64,000 nt of DNA, taken from positions 283,117 through 347,116 of the forward strand of contig PAIP01000068.1 in NCBI GenBank assembly GCA_002704915.1, given 5' to 3'. The notes beneath the pieces were generated by a model. The model worked only from the letters and a program-made list of their open reading frames with translations, did not search any database and was not told where the DNA came from. Position numbers and translations under genes: made by a program. Positions 17,353-26,511 of this stretch are shown here, in pieces (position 1 is the first letter of the stretch; each line of letters starts with the position of its first letter). The DNA comes from Parvularcula sp. (lineage in GTDB: Bacteria > Pseudomonadota > Alphaproteobacteria > Caulobacterales > Parvularculaceae).

Positions 17353-17823
17353 TCAAACGCTCTTTTCCAAAGAGGCGGTCAAGACGGACAAAGCGCGCTG
17401 ATAGCGCCTTGACAATGACGCCGCCTTTTCTTCGGGCAAAGATGAAAACCGTTTGGGATCGCTGTTGTCCATCAAGCCACAAATCTTGACTTGTATGGCG
17501 CCTCTATTGCCAGATAGAGCCAGACGCTCAATCCGTTCAGCATATGTCAGGCCGTCCTCAGGCTTTTTGGTGACGGCTTCGACAATCTCAATCGTCTTTT
17601 CCGAATATCCGCGATTTCGCAAGTCTTGTGGCGTGATTTCACAATCTTCAATAGCGTCATGCAGCAAAGCCGCATGCTGAATATCTTCACACGCCTCCGG
17701 AAAAGCCTGGAGCAGCCGCTGGAAAACACGAACCACATGACCGATATAGGGCGCGCCCGCTTTATCCACCTGACCGTCATGAAGGCGGCTCACCCAGCTT
17801 TTTGTATCGGGAATCGTAGGCAT
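17353..17823 (-). CDS. Stand-alone HD-domain protein, SpoT/MESH1-like
   Basis: The 156-residue protein matches the HD hydrolase domain of RelA/SpoT proteins: HDGQVDKAGAPYIGHVVRVF (family HxGQxRxxGxPYxxHp), the HD pair in AALLHDAIEDCEI, and a later VKICGLMDNSDP, where SpoT has a conserved KLADRxxN-like segment. There is no synthetase domain. Small alarmone hydrolases of this size remove (p)ppGpp or related nucleotides in the cytoplasm. The later motif reads KICGLMDN rather than KLADLxDN, so substrate preference may differ. It is the only gene in its short unit. Confidence 0.8.
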   Translation of the reverse strand: MPTIPDTKSWVSRLHDGQVDKAGAPYIGHVVRVFQRLLQAFPEACEDIQHAALLHDAIEDCEITPQDLRNRGYSEKTIEIVEAVTKKPEDGLTYAERIERLALSGNRGAIQVKICGLMDNSDPKRFSSLPEEKAASLSRRYQRALSVLTASLEKSV

Positions 17824-17881
17824 AAGCTCATTTAACTATGGATTTGACGACGCCCCATTCCGGCTGCGGCGCGCCGGGCCG

Positions 17882-18271
17882 CTAAGGCTTCAATTGCTCT
17901 GGCGTGGCCTTCTCGTCGTCAAAAATGTCGACAATATGAAATTTTTCCATCTGGCTGATAATCGCCATTTTATCGTCCTCATCGAGGCCCGGAACATCAA
18001 AACGATCCATCTCCTTAACGCAGCAAAGGATCGTATGGATCTCTTTGCTGTGCATTAGTTCGATCGGTGGATCACCCTCAACATCCATCATATTGATCAC
18101 TTGGCGAATGTAGGACCGGCGCTCTTCCTCCTCCCAAAACAGCCTGTAATGCAATTCAGTATGGTGATAGATGCTCTCGGCATGACGCACCATAGCCTTG
18201 ATCGCCTTCCATTCTTCCGGCGAGGCGTCAAAAGTCGCAAAGGCGTAATTCGTGCGTTCAATTGTGATCAT
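17882..18271 (-). CDS. Cytosolic protein of unknown function
   Basis: The 129-residue acidic protein has no signal or membrane segment and is predicted largely helical. It contains ERTNYAFATFDASPEEWKAIKAM, a histidine/tyrosine-rich SIYHHTELHYRLFWEEEE, and an acidic C-terminus. I do not recognise a family. The ATG at 18271 is used; a TTG two codons upstream is also open, with no clearly better ribosome binding site. Confidence 0.6.
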   Translation of the reverse strand: MITIERTNYAFATFDASPEEWKAIKAMVRHAESIYHHTELHYRLFWEEEERRSYIRQVINMMDVEGDPPIELMHSKEIHTILCCVKEMDRFDVPGLDEDDKMAIISQMEKFHIVDIFDDEKATPEQLKP

Positions 18272-18402
18272 GAGCAAGAGTTACGCAAATCATGCAACAG
18301 GCTTCAAGAAAAATTTGTTCGCCAAGGGATCGGCTCTGACAGCTCCCGCCCATTGGCGCCGCTTTCGAACGCACCCGCCTGAAGATCGTGAGTCCTATCA
18401 AT

Positions 18403-18524
18403 ATGGTGGGCGCGAATGACGAAAGTTTGAATCTGCAGGGTTTGCCAGCGCGACCGCGCCCGCCCGGCCAGGGCGCCCTCGCGGAGACAATTAGTGAAGC
18501 GAATTTGTCGCGAGCGAAATGATG
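18403..18524 (-). repeat. 122-bp dispersed repeat, copy A
   Basis: This stretch aligns almost base for base with 26127-26248, from atggtgg through gacgaaagtttgaa, the GC-rich centre (gcccggccagggcgccctcgcggagacaa), to gcgagcgaaatgatg. It is non-coding and lies directly against a tRNA 3'-end-like sequence (18523-18571). Written on the minus strand, the order is tRNA-like end, then repeat. The distance to the second copy is 7.7 kb. Confidence 0.8.
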
Positions 18525-18571
18525 GCAGGCGCGACGGGGATCAAACCAGCACCCCTACGGCGAGAATGTAG
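18523..18571 (-). other. tRNA-Val-like 3' fragment
   Basis: On the minus strand, an anticodon-stem-like CTAC...GTAG is followed by GGGGTGCTGGTTTGATCCCCGTCGCGCC and TGCCA, which resembles the T-arm, acceptor strand and CCA end of alphaproteobacterial tRNA-Val. The T-loop has TTTGATC instead of TTCGATC, and no D-arm or 5' acceptor strand is found upstream. It is a degenerate 3' half, not a working gene. The remaining gap to 18803 contains a short AGACAAG/CTTGTCT hairpin at 18693-18711 and no gene. Confidence 0.45.
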
Positions 18572-18803
18572 ATGGAATTATAATTTCTTCTTGATTTTCA
18601 ACATACTGCTGAATCGAAAATTGAAATGCGCCCGTTCCGTCAGCCCATTCTCGCAGCCCGGCGCTTCATCTTCCTTCCGGATCGGTTTCAGGAGACAAGA
18701 GCAACTTGTCTTGTCCCCTGATAACCGGTCCGCGATTTTTGAATTTCTCTGGAACAGCGAAGGCATGGTGAATCTGTTGCGCCAGATCAGCTTCTAACTC
18801 CTG

Positions 18804-21092
18804 CTAGAAGCGCACGCGCGCCGTCGCGGCGATGGTGCGCGGATCGCCCGGCTGGCTGAGACGCATGCCGAGGCCGACCGCCTGTTCGTAGACGAGATAA
18901 TATTCGTCAGTCAGGTTCGTGCCTTCGATCCCGATTTCGAGATTGGGCAGCGATGCGGGCGTGAAACTCGCCCGTGCGCTGACCAGGGCGTAGCCCTCCT
19001 GCAGCGAGCCGGTGTCGGCGATAGTCAGGAACTGATCGCTGCGATAGCTGAGATCGCTGCGCAGCATGAACTGGCCGATCCCAGTATTCCAGGAATACTC
19101 AAAACCGGGCGTCACCGACCATTTCGGGACGTGCGGCAGTTTAGTGTCGAGCGTGACGCCGACGACGCCGTCATCGAGGTCGGTGAACTCGTTGTGGGTG
19201 TAGCCAACCCCGAGATTGAATCGCAACCCGTCCGCAGGGCGAATAACGCCGTCGAACTCGAAGCCGTAGAGCCGCGCCGTGCCCGCGTTGTCGGTGAGGT
19301 TGACGAAGCCGCCGGTCGGTCCCGGAACGATGACATTAAGCTGAATATCGTCCCACTTGCTGAGGAAGCCGGCCAGATTCGCCGTAACAAGCCCGTCCAT
19401 CGCTTCCGTCTTCACGCCCGCTTCGAAAGTGCGCAGCTTTTCCGGATCATAGATCGGCGCGGCCATGGTCGCGGTCGGGTTGCCGAAGCCGCCGCTTTTG
19501 AAGCCCGTGGCATAGCTCGTATAGAGGAGGGTATCCGGGGATACTTTCCAGTTGAGGCCAACACGCGAGGTAAAAGACGTCCATGACGAACTCTGAGTCT
19601 GGCGCGGCGTGCGCACCGCATAGTCGAGCTGCGGCAAAGTCACTTCAACGGTAAAGTCTTTCTTGTCGTGATTGACACGCGCCCCGAGGACGAGCGTCAG
19701 GGCATCGGAGAGGCCCACATCGAATTGGGTGAAGGCGGCGTAAGATTTTGCCTTGTAGTCCTGATAGGTGAAGCTGTCGCGCGCATCGCTCGCAAGACCG
19801 GTGATTTCGTAAACGCCATTCAGGAATTCGCTGAACTTCTCGCTCTCACCGCTCTCATCGAAGTAATAGACGCCGGCCACATAATTGACGCGTCCGCCTG
19901 CGATTTCGCCCGACGCCTGCAACTCCTGACTGAACTGCTGGTCGGAGATGCGTTCATCTGTCGACGAGATGCGGTAGGGGCTGTTGTCGCCATCGACCTG
20001 CACCCGTGTGCTGAGATCGCGATAGGCGGTGATGGACTTCAGGGTGAACGTATCCGACGGCGAATAGGTCGCCGTCAAAGAACCGCCAGCTACGATGAAA
20101 TCATCCCGCAGCGGGCTCGCCGCCCAGGTCCGGTAGGTTCCGGGTAGCGCGAAAGCGGGTCCGTATTCCGTGCCCGGCGCAAGGCCGTATTCGGCGTTCT
20201 GAACAGGCGCCGCGATGGCGTTGAACCGGTCGGTAAAGCCAGAGCCGCCATTGTCGACTTTATACTGCGCGACAGAGCCGTGATTGTTTTGGCGGCTGTA
20301 ATCCCCGCGCAGATCGAAGGTGAGATCGGGCGTAGCTTCGAACAGGAAGCCGGCGCGCATGATCAGCCGCTCTTCATCATTAAGCTGCTGTCCGTTGTAG
20401 AGGCTTTGACCAAAGCCGTCGCTGCTGAAATAGCCGACCGAGGCCTTGAAGCCGAGACGGTCTTCGATCAGGGGCGTGTTGATCTGCGTCACCACATCGG
20501 CGCGATTATAGTTGCCAAGACGGCCGAGCATCATGCCTTCGGCCTCGCCGGAGGTTTTCGCTTCGGTTGTCACGACGTTGATCGCGCCGCCAATGGTGTT
20601 GCGTCCGTAGAGCGTGCCTTGGGGCCCGCGCAGAACCTCGACGCGTTCGATGTCGGCGATGCTGAGAAGACCGCCCAGCGTGCGCGCCATATAGACGCCG
20701 TCCACATAAAGACCGATGCCCGGATCCGTCGGATAGGCATAGTCGCCCGTGCCGACGCCGCGCATCCAGCCGCCATAGGCGGCGCCCCCGGCGGTCGGGC
20801 GGTTGGTGTTGGTGAATTCGACGTTCGGCGCGAAATTCGAAATCCCTTTAAGGTTCGTGACGCCGCGATCGTAAAGATTGTCGCCGCTGAGCGCGGAGAT
20901 CGAAATCGGCACGTCCTGCAGGCTTTCCTCGCGCCGCTGCGCCGTCACGATAATCGTGTCGCTCGCAGCATCGCCGCCTTGCGCCGCCGCCGGCGCCGCG
21001 AGCCCGCCAATGCCGAGCGCGCTGACGGATAAAGAAGACAGCAACGCCGCCTTCGCTTTCATTGTTCTGTTAGTCTGCCGATATACTTTCAC
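18804..21092 (-). CDS. TonB-dependent receptor of glycyl-radical-enzyme cluster
   Basis: The 762-residue protein has a signal peptide (KAALLSSLSVSALGIGGLAAPAAAQ), a TonB-box-like DTIIVTAQRREES, a plug domain (QDVPISISALSG, IGLYVDGVYMART, IERVEVLRGPQGTLYGRNTIGGAI) and a beta-barrel ending TARVRF. The start is GTG at 21092, because GGGAGGAA sits at ideal spacing; the ATG ten codons later has no ribosome binding site. It begins 28 bp after the glycyl radical enzyme gene, so the two are probably co-transcribed. It would import the substrate or a precursor. Confidence 0.95.
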   Translation of the reverse strand: MKVYRQTNRTMKAKAALLSSLSVSALGIGGLAAPAAAQGGDAASDTIIVTAQRREESLQDVPISISALSGDNLYDRGVTNLKGISNFAPNVEFTNTNRPTAGGAAYGGWMRGVGTGDYAYPTDPGIGLYVDGVYMARTLGGLLSIADIERVEVLRGPQGTLYGRNTIGGAINVVTTEAKTSGEAEGMMLGRLGNYNRADVVTQINTPLIEDRLGFKASVGYFSSDGFGQSLYNGQQLNDEERLIMRAGFLFEATPDLTFDLRGDYSRQNNHGSVAQYKVDNGGSGFTDRFNAIAAPVQNAEYGLAPGTEYGPAFALPGTYRTWAASPLRDDFIVAGGSLTATYSPSDTFTLKSITAYRDLSTRVQVDGDNSPYRISSTDERISDQQFSQELQASGEIAGGRVNYVAGVYYFDESGESEKFSEFLNGVYEITGLASDARDSFTYQDYKAKSYAAFTQFDVGLSDALTLVLGARVNHDKKDFTVEVTLPQLDYAVRTPRQTQSSSWTSFTSRVGLNWKVSPDTLLYTSYATGFKSGGFGNPTATMAAPIYDPEKLRTFEAGVKTEAMDGLVTANLAGFLSKWDDIQLNVIVPGPTGGFVNLTDNAGTARLYGFEFDGVIRPADGLRFNLGVGYTHNEFTDLDDGVVGVTLDTKLPHVPKWSVTPGFEYSWNTGIGQFMLRSDLSYRSDQFLTIADTGSLQEGYALVSARASFTPASLPNLEIGIEGTNLTDEYYLVYEQAVGLGMRLSQPGDPRTIAATARVRF

Positions 21093-21120
21093 TTGTTCCT
21101 CCCGGCTTGGTTTTTGTTTT

Positions 21121-23589
21121 TCAGCTTTCGAGCGGATTGATTTCCGTTCGATTTATGATCTCGTCCTGCACCTTCTTCGAGAGTTGCACGAAGAAGACGC
21201 TGCAGCCGCCGATCCGCACCACCAGGTCGCGATGACTGGCCGGATCTTTCTGGGCGCGTCGCAAGGTGTCTTCATCGAAGGCGTTGAACTGAATGTGCTT
21301 GCCGCCTTCAGCGAAATAGTTCCGGATGAGCTGCTCGATCCGGCGACGCCCCTTTTCGCTCAGCAAACCTTGCGGATTGACCCTGAGATCGAAGGCCATT
21401 GACTGCCAGGCGCCCTGATCGATTTTGAGCGCGCTTTTGAAGGTCGCCTCGACGCCGTTGAGATCGCATTTACGCATGGGCGACAGAGATTCGTCGGCGA
21501 TGCTGTCATCGGCTGCTCGTCCGTCCGGCGTGGCCCCCGTCTGCTGGCCCGCCGGCACGACGCAGGTGCCAATGGTGAGCGCACTCGGTTTCTGCCGGCC
21601 GCCATAGCTCGTTGTCAGGCTCGAAATATGCCTGGCGCAGAAATCGTAAAGATCCGCTGCGATCCAATCGACATAATCATTGTCATTGCCGTATTTCGGC
21701 GCAGCAAGTGCAAGCCGGCGCGCTTCCTCGCCGCCCTCCCCACGCCAGTCCTCACGCAAATGTCGCAGCATGTCTTTCGCGGAAATCTCCCGCTCTTCAA
21801 AAACGAGCTTTTTGATTGCGGCCAGCGAGTCCGCGACATTGATGAGGCCGATGGGATTCAAGGCCGATCCGTTCTCGAACGGCATGGTGCGGCCCAGAAT
21901 ATTCTTGTCTGCGCCGATGCCGCCAACGGACAGCGCCGATTCCACCGGCTGCGGGAAAACTTTGCCGTATGAGTCAATGGTGATGTTGTTGAACTCGCCC
22001 TGAAGACTCAGGAAGTGGGCGAGCTGGCTTTTCACGGCGACATAGAAACTGTCGAAATCCGCCGCTTCTTCAAGGCTCGGCGTGTGCGGCCCCACCTGCT
22101 CGCCGCTGCGCGGATCGACGCCGCCATAAAGCGCGAACTTCAAAACCAGCGTCGCGACGAACATCGGGCTGGCCACCATCCGGGACGCGCCAGTGATGTT
22201 AACGCCGAGACAACCCGCAACGGCGTAATTGCGCGCGGTTTCGATATCGACGCCTTCGCGAGTCAGGAAGTCGATGCATGACTTGTCCGCCAGCATCGCA
22301 GGCAGGCCGACGCCGGTCGCTATCAGCGACAGCGCCCGGTCCATCAGAGCATGCGGTGTTTTTTCATGCACCCGCATCGTCAGGCTCGGATGCGGCGCCG
22401 GACAGGTGTGCGCCGCTTCGAGAATAAGGTGCGTCACCTCATTGGTGACATCGTCGCCGTTTTCGTTCTGCCCGCCAATGACGCAATTATGCCATTTCGA
22501 CAGGCCGCCATATTTATCGCGATGGGTCTGGCCCGATGTGATAACAATGTGGGAGTCTTTGACGCGCAGCCACTGGAAAAACTCGAGCGCCTCGTCACGC
22601 GTTATGGCCCCTGATTCGACATCACGCGCATAATACTCCCCGAGAAGCTGGTCGAGCCGCCCGTAAGAAAGCACGCCCGACGGCAGCAGCACCGACCAGA
22701 TGATCCACAAAGACTGGAAAGCCTCAACAAAATTGCGCGCGGGATTGGCCGGCGCATGGCGGCAGGCGCGTTCAAGCGCCAATAGCTCTTTTTTACGCGC
22801 AACATCCGGCGTTTGAGCCGCCGCTTTTGCCGCTTCATCCGCGAGGCGGCCCGCATAAGTAATGATCGCCTTCAACGAAATTATGATCGACGTCAAAAGC
22901 TCTGCGCGATTAATGGCCTCCGCGCTGTCGAGACGGTTGTCTTTCAGCTTTTGCTCGGCCTCGTCAATGAGGCCGTTAAGCCCGCGCTTCAATACCGCTC
23001 CGTAATCCGGAACATAGATGATCTGGCTGATTTCGTGATGCACCCCCCAGCCGCAGCCGATCATGCCGCCGGGACCCCAGCCCTCCTCCTTGTTGCGGAA
23101 TGGCGGCAGCACCACGCCAAGCTGGGCGTAGGGCCATATGCGCTCGTCATTGTAAAGCGACGTCATGCGCGCGGTGAGCGAACGCGTCGCCCAGTATTCG
23201 TTCATCTCCTCGATCTGCGACACGTCGGCGTCATCGACGATGAAGCCGCCCTTGCGCAGCGCCAGAATTTCCTCCCTGTCCCACGGAGCCCAGAGGCAGC
23301 TCAGTTCGACGCCGCCGGGCTTGCTCGCAAGATTGCCGGCGAGGAGATCGTCCGGTTCGATGAAGACATTAATGTTTGTGAGAACGGCCTCAAGCGCACG
23401 CGCCACCCGAATGACCTGAGACTGGCCTTCGGTTTTGCGGAAGGATTCGGTGACGATTTTCGCTTTTTCGATGCAGACGCGGTATTCGCTGCTCCGCATT
23501 TTTTCGAGGCCAGAAAATTGACGCGCGATCCGTTCCGAACGCGGATGATGGCCCGCTTGACGCTCCAGAGTTTGGGCGCTTGCACTCAT
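21121..23589 (-). CDS. Glycyl radical enzyme of unknown substrate
   Basis: The 822-residue protein is a pyruvate formate-lyase-type glycyl radical enzyme. The N-terminal PFL domain shows IEPDDLLAGN and GYW-type motifs; the C-terminal glycine-radical motif is VVRIGGCSVFFVQLS (radical Gly about 795) followed by QDEIINRTE. The thiyl-radical cysteine is Cys460 in AVAGCLGVN. Dehydratase and lyase relatives (glycerol dehydratase, CutC, hydroxyproline dehydratase) have GCVE here; the Glu two places on is replaced by Gly462, so a different reaction is likely. Such enzymes are oxygen-sensitive and need a radical-SAM activase, which is not encoded nearby. AGGTAGGAA precedes the ATG. Co-transcribed with a TonB receptor. 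Confidence 0.9.
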   Translation of the reverse strand: MSASAQTLERQAGHHPRSERIARQFSGLEKMRSSEYRVCIEKAKIVTESFRKTEGQSQVIRVARALEAVLTNINVFIEPDDLLAGNLASKPGGVELSCLWAPWDREEILALRKGGFIVDDADVSQIEEMNEYWATRSLTARMTSLYNDERIWPYAQLGVVLPPFRNKEEGWGPGGMIGCGWGVHHEISQIIYVPDYGAVLKRGLNGLIDEAEQKLKDNRLDSAEAINRAELLTSIIISLKAIITYAGRLADEAAKAAAQTPDVARKKELLALERACRHAPANPARNFVEAFQSLWIIWSVLLPSGVLSYGRLDQLLGEYYARDVESGAITRDEALEFFQWLRVKDSHIVITSGQTHRDKYGGLSKWHNCVIGGQNENGDDVTNEVTHLILEAAHTCPAPHPSLTMRVHEKTPHALMDRALSLIATGVGLPAMLADKSCIDFLTREGVDIETARNYAVAGCLGVNITGASRMVASPMFVATLVLKFALYGGVDPRSGEQVGPHTPSLEEAADFDSFYVAVKSQLAHFLSLQGEFNNITIDSYGKVFPQPVESALSVGGIGADKNILGRTMPFENGSALNPIGLINVADSLAAIKKLVFEEREISAKDMLRHLREDWRGEGGEEARRLALAAPKYGNDNDYVDWIAADLYDFCARHISSLTTSYGGRQKPSALTIGTCVVPAGQQTGATPDGRAADDSIADESLSPMRKCDLNGVEATFKSALKIDQGAWQSMAFDLRVNPQGLLSEKGRRRIEQLIRNYFAEGGKHIQFNAFDEDTLRRAQKDPASHRDLVVRIGGCSVFFVQLSKKVQDEIINRTEINPLES

Positions 23590-23710
23590 TTCCTACCTCT
23601 TCACGCAACGGAATAAGATTTCCGTTTTTTACTTTTCAGGCATGGTAGGCGGCTGCGGCCTGTGCAGGAAATTCATGCTTCGCATTCAGTTTATTCTTGT
23701 GATGAATAGC

Positions 23711-24658
23711 CTAGCGCGCCGCGAGCATGTCCTTTGTCGTCTCGACAATGACTTTGCGAAGCCACATATGAGCCGGGTCATAGTGAACGCGCGGATGCCA
23801 GGCCATGGAGATCTCGCTGTCGGGAAACTCCATCGCCAGATCGACAACTTTCACAAGCCCCTGAGCGGCGTAAGTCTGCGCGAGTCGTTCCGGAAAAATA
23901 GCGCACAAATCTGACTTCGCGATGATGTAAGGCACAATGGCGAAATGCGATACGCGCGCGACGACCTTGCGCTTTAGGCCCTGCTTTGCAAGCAGGCTGT
24001 CGACGATATTCGGATAGATCGGACGATCGCTGTCAAGCGCCACATGCCGTAAATCCACAAACTCTTTCGGCGAAAGCTTTCCCTTCTTTTTCGCTAACTG
24101 TTCATTGTCTGGCGCGCAGACAAGAACGATGCGTTCGTCGCATAATTTGCGCTTTCGCCAGTTCGCCGGCAGGGTCTTTAACCAACCCACCCGCGTGTCA
24201 AAGCGCCCTTCATCGAGGTCGGCGAGATCTGTCTGGCGGTTTGGAATGATGGATATAGTCGTCTCCATCTCTGGCGCGAGTTTCGCGAGCCTGCGCAACA
24301 CTTCCGGCAGCAGCACCTGACCGGCGTGATCCGTTATGGCGATTTTGAGATTCTGTTTGCTCGTAGAGGGATCGAATTCCAGCGGATCGAAGAGGTTCTG
24401 GACCGACGGCATCAGATCTTCGAGCTTGTCGCGCAAGGACATGGCGCACGGCGTCAGGACAAGCTGGTTGCCTTCCCGGATCAGCAAGGGATCGTTGAAA
24501 ATCTCCCGCATCTTGCCAAGGGAATGGCTGAGCGCCGGTTGAGAAAGGCCGATCTCCCGCGCAACACCGCTGATGCTTTTCTTTTCCAGGAGCATGTAAA
24601 GCGCCCAGAGCATGCCGATATCGAGTTTCCGGATATGCACATCTTGGATAGCCGTCAT
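23711..24658 (-). CDS. LysR-family transcriptional regulator
   Basis: The 315-residue protein has an N-terminal winged helix (about residues 10-70; KLDIGMLWALYMLLEKKSISGVAREIGLSQPALSHSLGKMREIFNDPLLIR) and a two-lobed effector-binding domain (from ~95), as in NodD/DntR-like LysR regulators. ATG 24658 is chosen because the typical LysR start follows; the open frame upstream overlaps the divergent promoter. It lies between the glycyl radical enzyme gene (same strand, 121 bp downstream) and a divergent MFS gene, and so probably controls both. Confidence 0.92.
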   Translation of the reverse strand: MTAIQDVHIRKLDIGMLWALYMLLEKKSISGVAREIGLSQPALSHSLGKMREIFNDPLLIREGNQLVLTPCAMSLRDKLEDLMPSVQNLFDPLEFDPSTSKQNLKIAITDHAGQVLLPEVLRRLAKLAPEMETTISIIPNRQTDLADLDEGRFDTRVGWLKTLPANWRKRKLCDERIVLVCAPDNEQLAKKKGKLSPKEFVDLRHVALDSDRPIYPNIVDSLLAKQGLKRKVVARVSHFAIVPYIIAKSDLCAIFPERLAQTYAAQGLVKVVDLAMEFPDSEISMAWHPRVHYDPAHMWLRKVIVETTKDMLAAR

Positions 24659-24743
24659 AGTGATTAAACAATAGCGTCGATAAGCGGCGTTGTCTAAATT
24701 ATCCTCGAAAAAAGAAAACCACATTAGGGAGCCGCGCGTCCGC

Positions 24744-26033
24744 ATGGTTAATCGCGAGCTGGAAGAACCGCGCCCTGCAGTCAGTCAGCGCGCGCTTATT
24801 CTTCTTCTGCTTTATTTTCTGAACACGCTTCTGGTGCTGGACAAGATTATACTGTCCGTCTTGCTTGAGCCGATCAAAGCAGAATTCAGCCTCAACGACT
24901 CCCAGCTTGGCCTCCTCACCGGGGCCGCCTACGCGCTGTGTCTCGGCGTCGCCAGCATTCCTTTCGGCATTGCCGTCGATCGCACCAACCGGCGCAATCT
25001 CGCCTCCGCCTGCCTTGCGGTCTGGTCGGGCATGACGGCGCTCTGCGCCATGGCCCCCAACTATCTCGTATTCCTCCTCGCCCGTCTTGGAGTCGGGCTC
25101 GGCGAGGCCGGCGGCGGCCCGACGTCGCTGTCGATCATCTCAGACCTCTACGAACACAAACGCCGCGCAACAGCCATGGCGATCTTTTCGCTCGGCTCGC
25201 CAACAGCGGCGCTGATCAATCTCACGCTCAACACGCAGATCGCGCATCATTTCGGCTGGCGCGGCGCGCTTATTGCGGCGGCTGTCCCCGGCCTTCTTCT
25301 CGCTTTGTCGATCCGGCTTTTCACGTCAGAGCCGGAGCGCCTCAATACGAGGACCCAGAGCGCGGCGGAGGAAGCCCCGCCGCTGAAAGAAACGCTTGCT
25401 TTTATTTTGAGCCAGCGTTCACTTGTCTGGCTGCTCAGCGGCGCAGCGATTTCCTATATCGTGCTCGCCGGCGTCAGCTCCTGGAACTTCTCTTACATTG
25501 TGCGCAATTTCGACGTCAGCCTGCATGAGATCGGTCCCTATTTCGGCGTCGCCATCAGCGCGGCGGGCCTTATCGGCACCTATCTGACAGGGCGCGTCGC
25601 CGATTATCTCGGGCAGAAAAACGAGGCCTGGCGCTGCTGGGTGATGGCGTTGACGACCGTCGGTGCGATTTCTTTCGGAACAGTTGTCTTTACCACCTCA
25701 AGCCTCACCGCCGCCGTTCTGTGTACGGCGGGCCTTGCAACATGCGCGACGCTTTGGACTGCGCCAGGTTTTGCATTGTCGCAAAGTCTCGTGCGCGCGC
25801 GAATGCGCGGGGTCACTGGCTCCATCATTTTTCTGATCGCCAACCTTATCGGTTATGGTCTCGGGCCTCTTCTCGTCGGCGTCTTCAGCGATCTTTATTA
25901 TGCGACGCAAGGCGAAGACGGCCTGCAATTCGCCATCCTCGCCGTCCTGTCGCTGGACATCATCGCCGTCTTCTGTTTTCTCAGGGCCGCCGGTCCGCTG
26001 ACGGAAGATTTAAAAAGGGCGCAAAAAATTTAG
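24744..26033 (+). CDS. Spinster-like MFS transporter
   Basis: The 429-residue protein has twelve likely membrane helices and MFS signatures: LTGAAYALCLGVASIPFGIAVDRTNRRN (loop 2-3), LARLGVGLGEAGGGPTSLSIISDLY in helix 4, and a matching second half with GRVADYLG. The pattern matches the Spinster-type carriers common in Caulobacterales/Sphingomonads. It faces the LysR gene across an 85-bp divergent promoter region. It probably moves the substrate or product of the glycyl radical enzyme across the inner membrane; direction is not evident. Confidence 0.9.
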   Translation: MVNRELEEPRPAVSQRALILLLLYFLNTLLVLDKIILSVLLEPIKAEFSLNDSQLGLLTGAAYALCLGVASIPFGIAVDRTNRRNLASACLAVWSGMTALCAMAPNYLVFLLARLGVGLGEAGGGPTSLSIISDLYEHKRRATAMAIFSLGSPTAALINLTLNTQIAHHFGWRGALIAAAVPGLLLALSIRLFTSEPERLNTRTQSAAEEAPPLKETLAFILSQRSLVWLLSGAAISYIVLAGVSSWNFSYIVRNFDVSLHEIGPYFGVAISAAGLIGTYLTGRVADYLGQKNEAWRCWVMALTTVGAISFGTVVFTTSSLTAAVLCTAGLATCATLWTAPGFALSQSLVRARMRGVTGSIIFLIANLIGYGLGPLLVGVFSDLYYATQGEDGLQFAILAVLSLDIIAVFCFLRAAGPLTEDLKRAQKI

Positions 26034-26126
26034 GAGGAGGTGAGAACTGAAAGTTCGAACCGAAACCCGGAGGCGCCTCGCAGTCTGTCAGATAGGGAAA
26101 AGACGTCTCGCGCCGACACTATGAAA

Positions 26127-26248
26127 ATGGTGGAGGTGAGTGACGAAAGTTTGAACCGCAGGGTTCGCCAGCGCGACCGCGCGCCGCCCGGCCAGGGCGC
26201 CCTCGCGGAGACAATGAGCGAAGCGAATTTGTCACGAGCGAAATGATG
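26127..26248 (-). repeat. 122-bp dispersed repeat, copy B
   Basis: Near-identical to 18403-18524 (same length, same block order). It again abuts a tRNA-like 3' end, here of tRNA-Tyr type. A partial repeat of its left end (ggaggtgagaactgaaagttcgaaccg) precedes it at 26036-26064, immediately after the MFS stop. The 478-bp stretch from 26034 to 26511 therefore holds repeat and tRNA debris. Confidence 0.8.
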
Positions 26249-26302
26249 CTTGAGGGGACTGGATTCGAACCAGCCTACGCAAAGCGGCCAGATTTACAGT
26301 CT
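26247..26302 (-). other. tRNA-Tyr-like 3' fragment
   Basis: On the minus strand, AGA-CTGTAAA-TCT (anticodon loop with GUA), a ~13-nt variable arm and the T-arm GCTGG-TTCGAAT-CCAG followed by CCCCT match the 3' half of a class II tRNA-Tyr. The 5' half is not present at the right distance and the CCA is altered to GCA, so this is a remnant. A low-confidence 83-codon GTG frame runs through it. The tRNA 3' half is a favourite integrase target, which may explain the fragment. Confidence 0.5.
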
Positions 26303-26511
26303 CACGAATCCTGTTCAAGGCTGTCTCAGCCTGCTTCACCAATTCAATAGTCCCTGGTGGTCGGCGCTGCAAATATCGCTGGATATCTCTGCCTCTCTCT
26401 GGGCGATTCGTTCGATAGCGCATTAAATATGCACCGAAATCAAGGATTGCACGCTCTAACTGCGTACATTGTCTCGGGAACACAACATTCGCGCGCCTGT
26501 TCTAGAAAATT

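Noticed and set aside
18519..18797. Plus-strand frame beginning MMAGATGIKPAP
   Set aside because: This type of N-terminus arises from antisense reading of tRNA 3' ends and is a known kind of spurious protein.
26247..26360. Intact tRNA-Tyr gene
   Set aside because: Only the 3' half fits; the D-arm and 5' acceptor strand are missing at the required distance and the anticodon stem has only three pairs.
26232..26483. 83-codon GTG frame on the minus strand
   Set aside because: It runs through the tRNA-Tyr-like fragment and ends in the 122-bp repeat; no family or ribosome binding site supports it, though it is not fully excluded.
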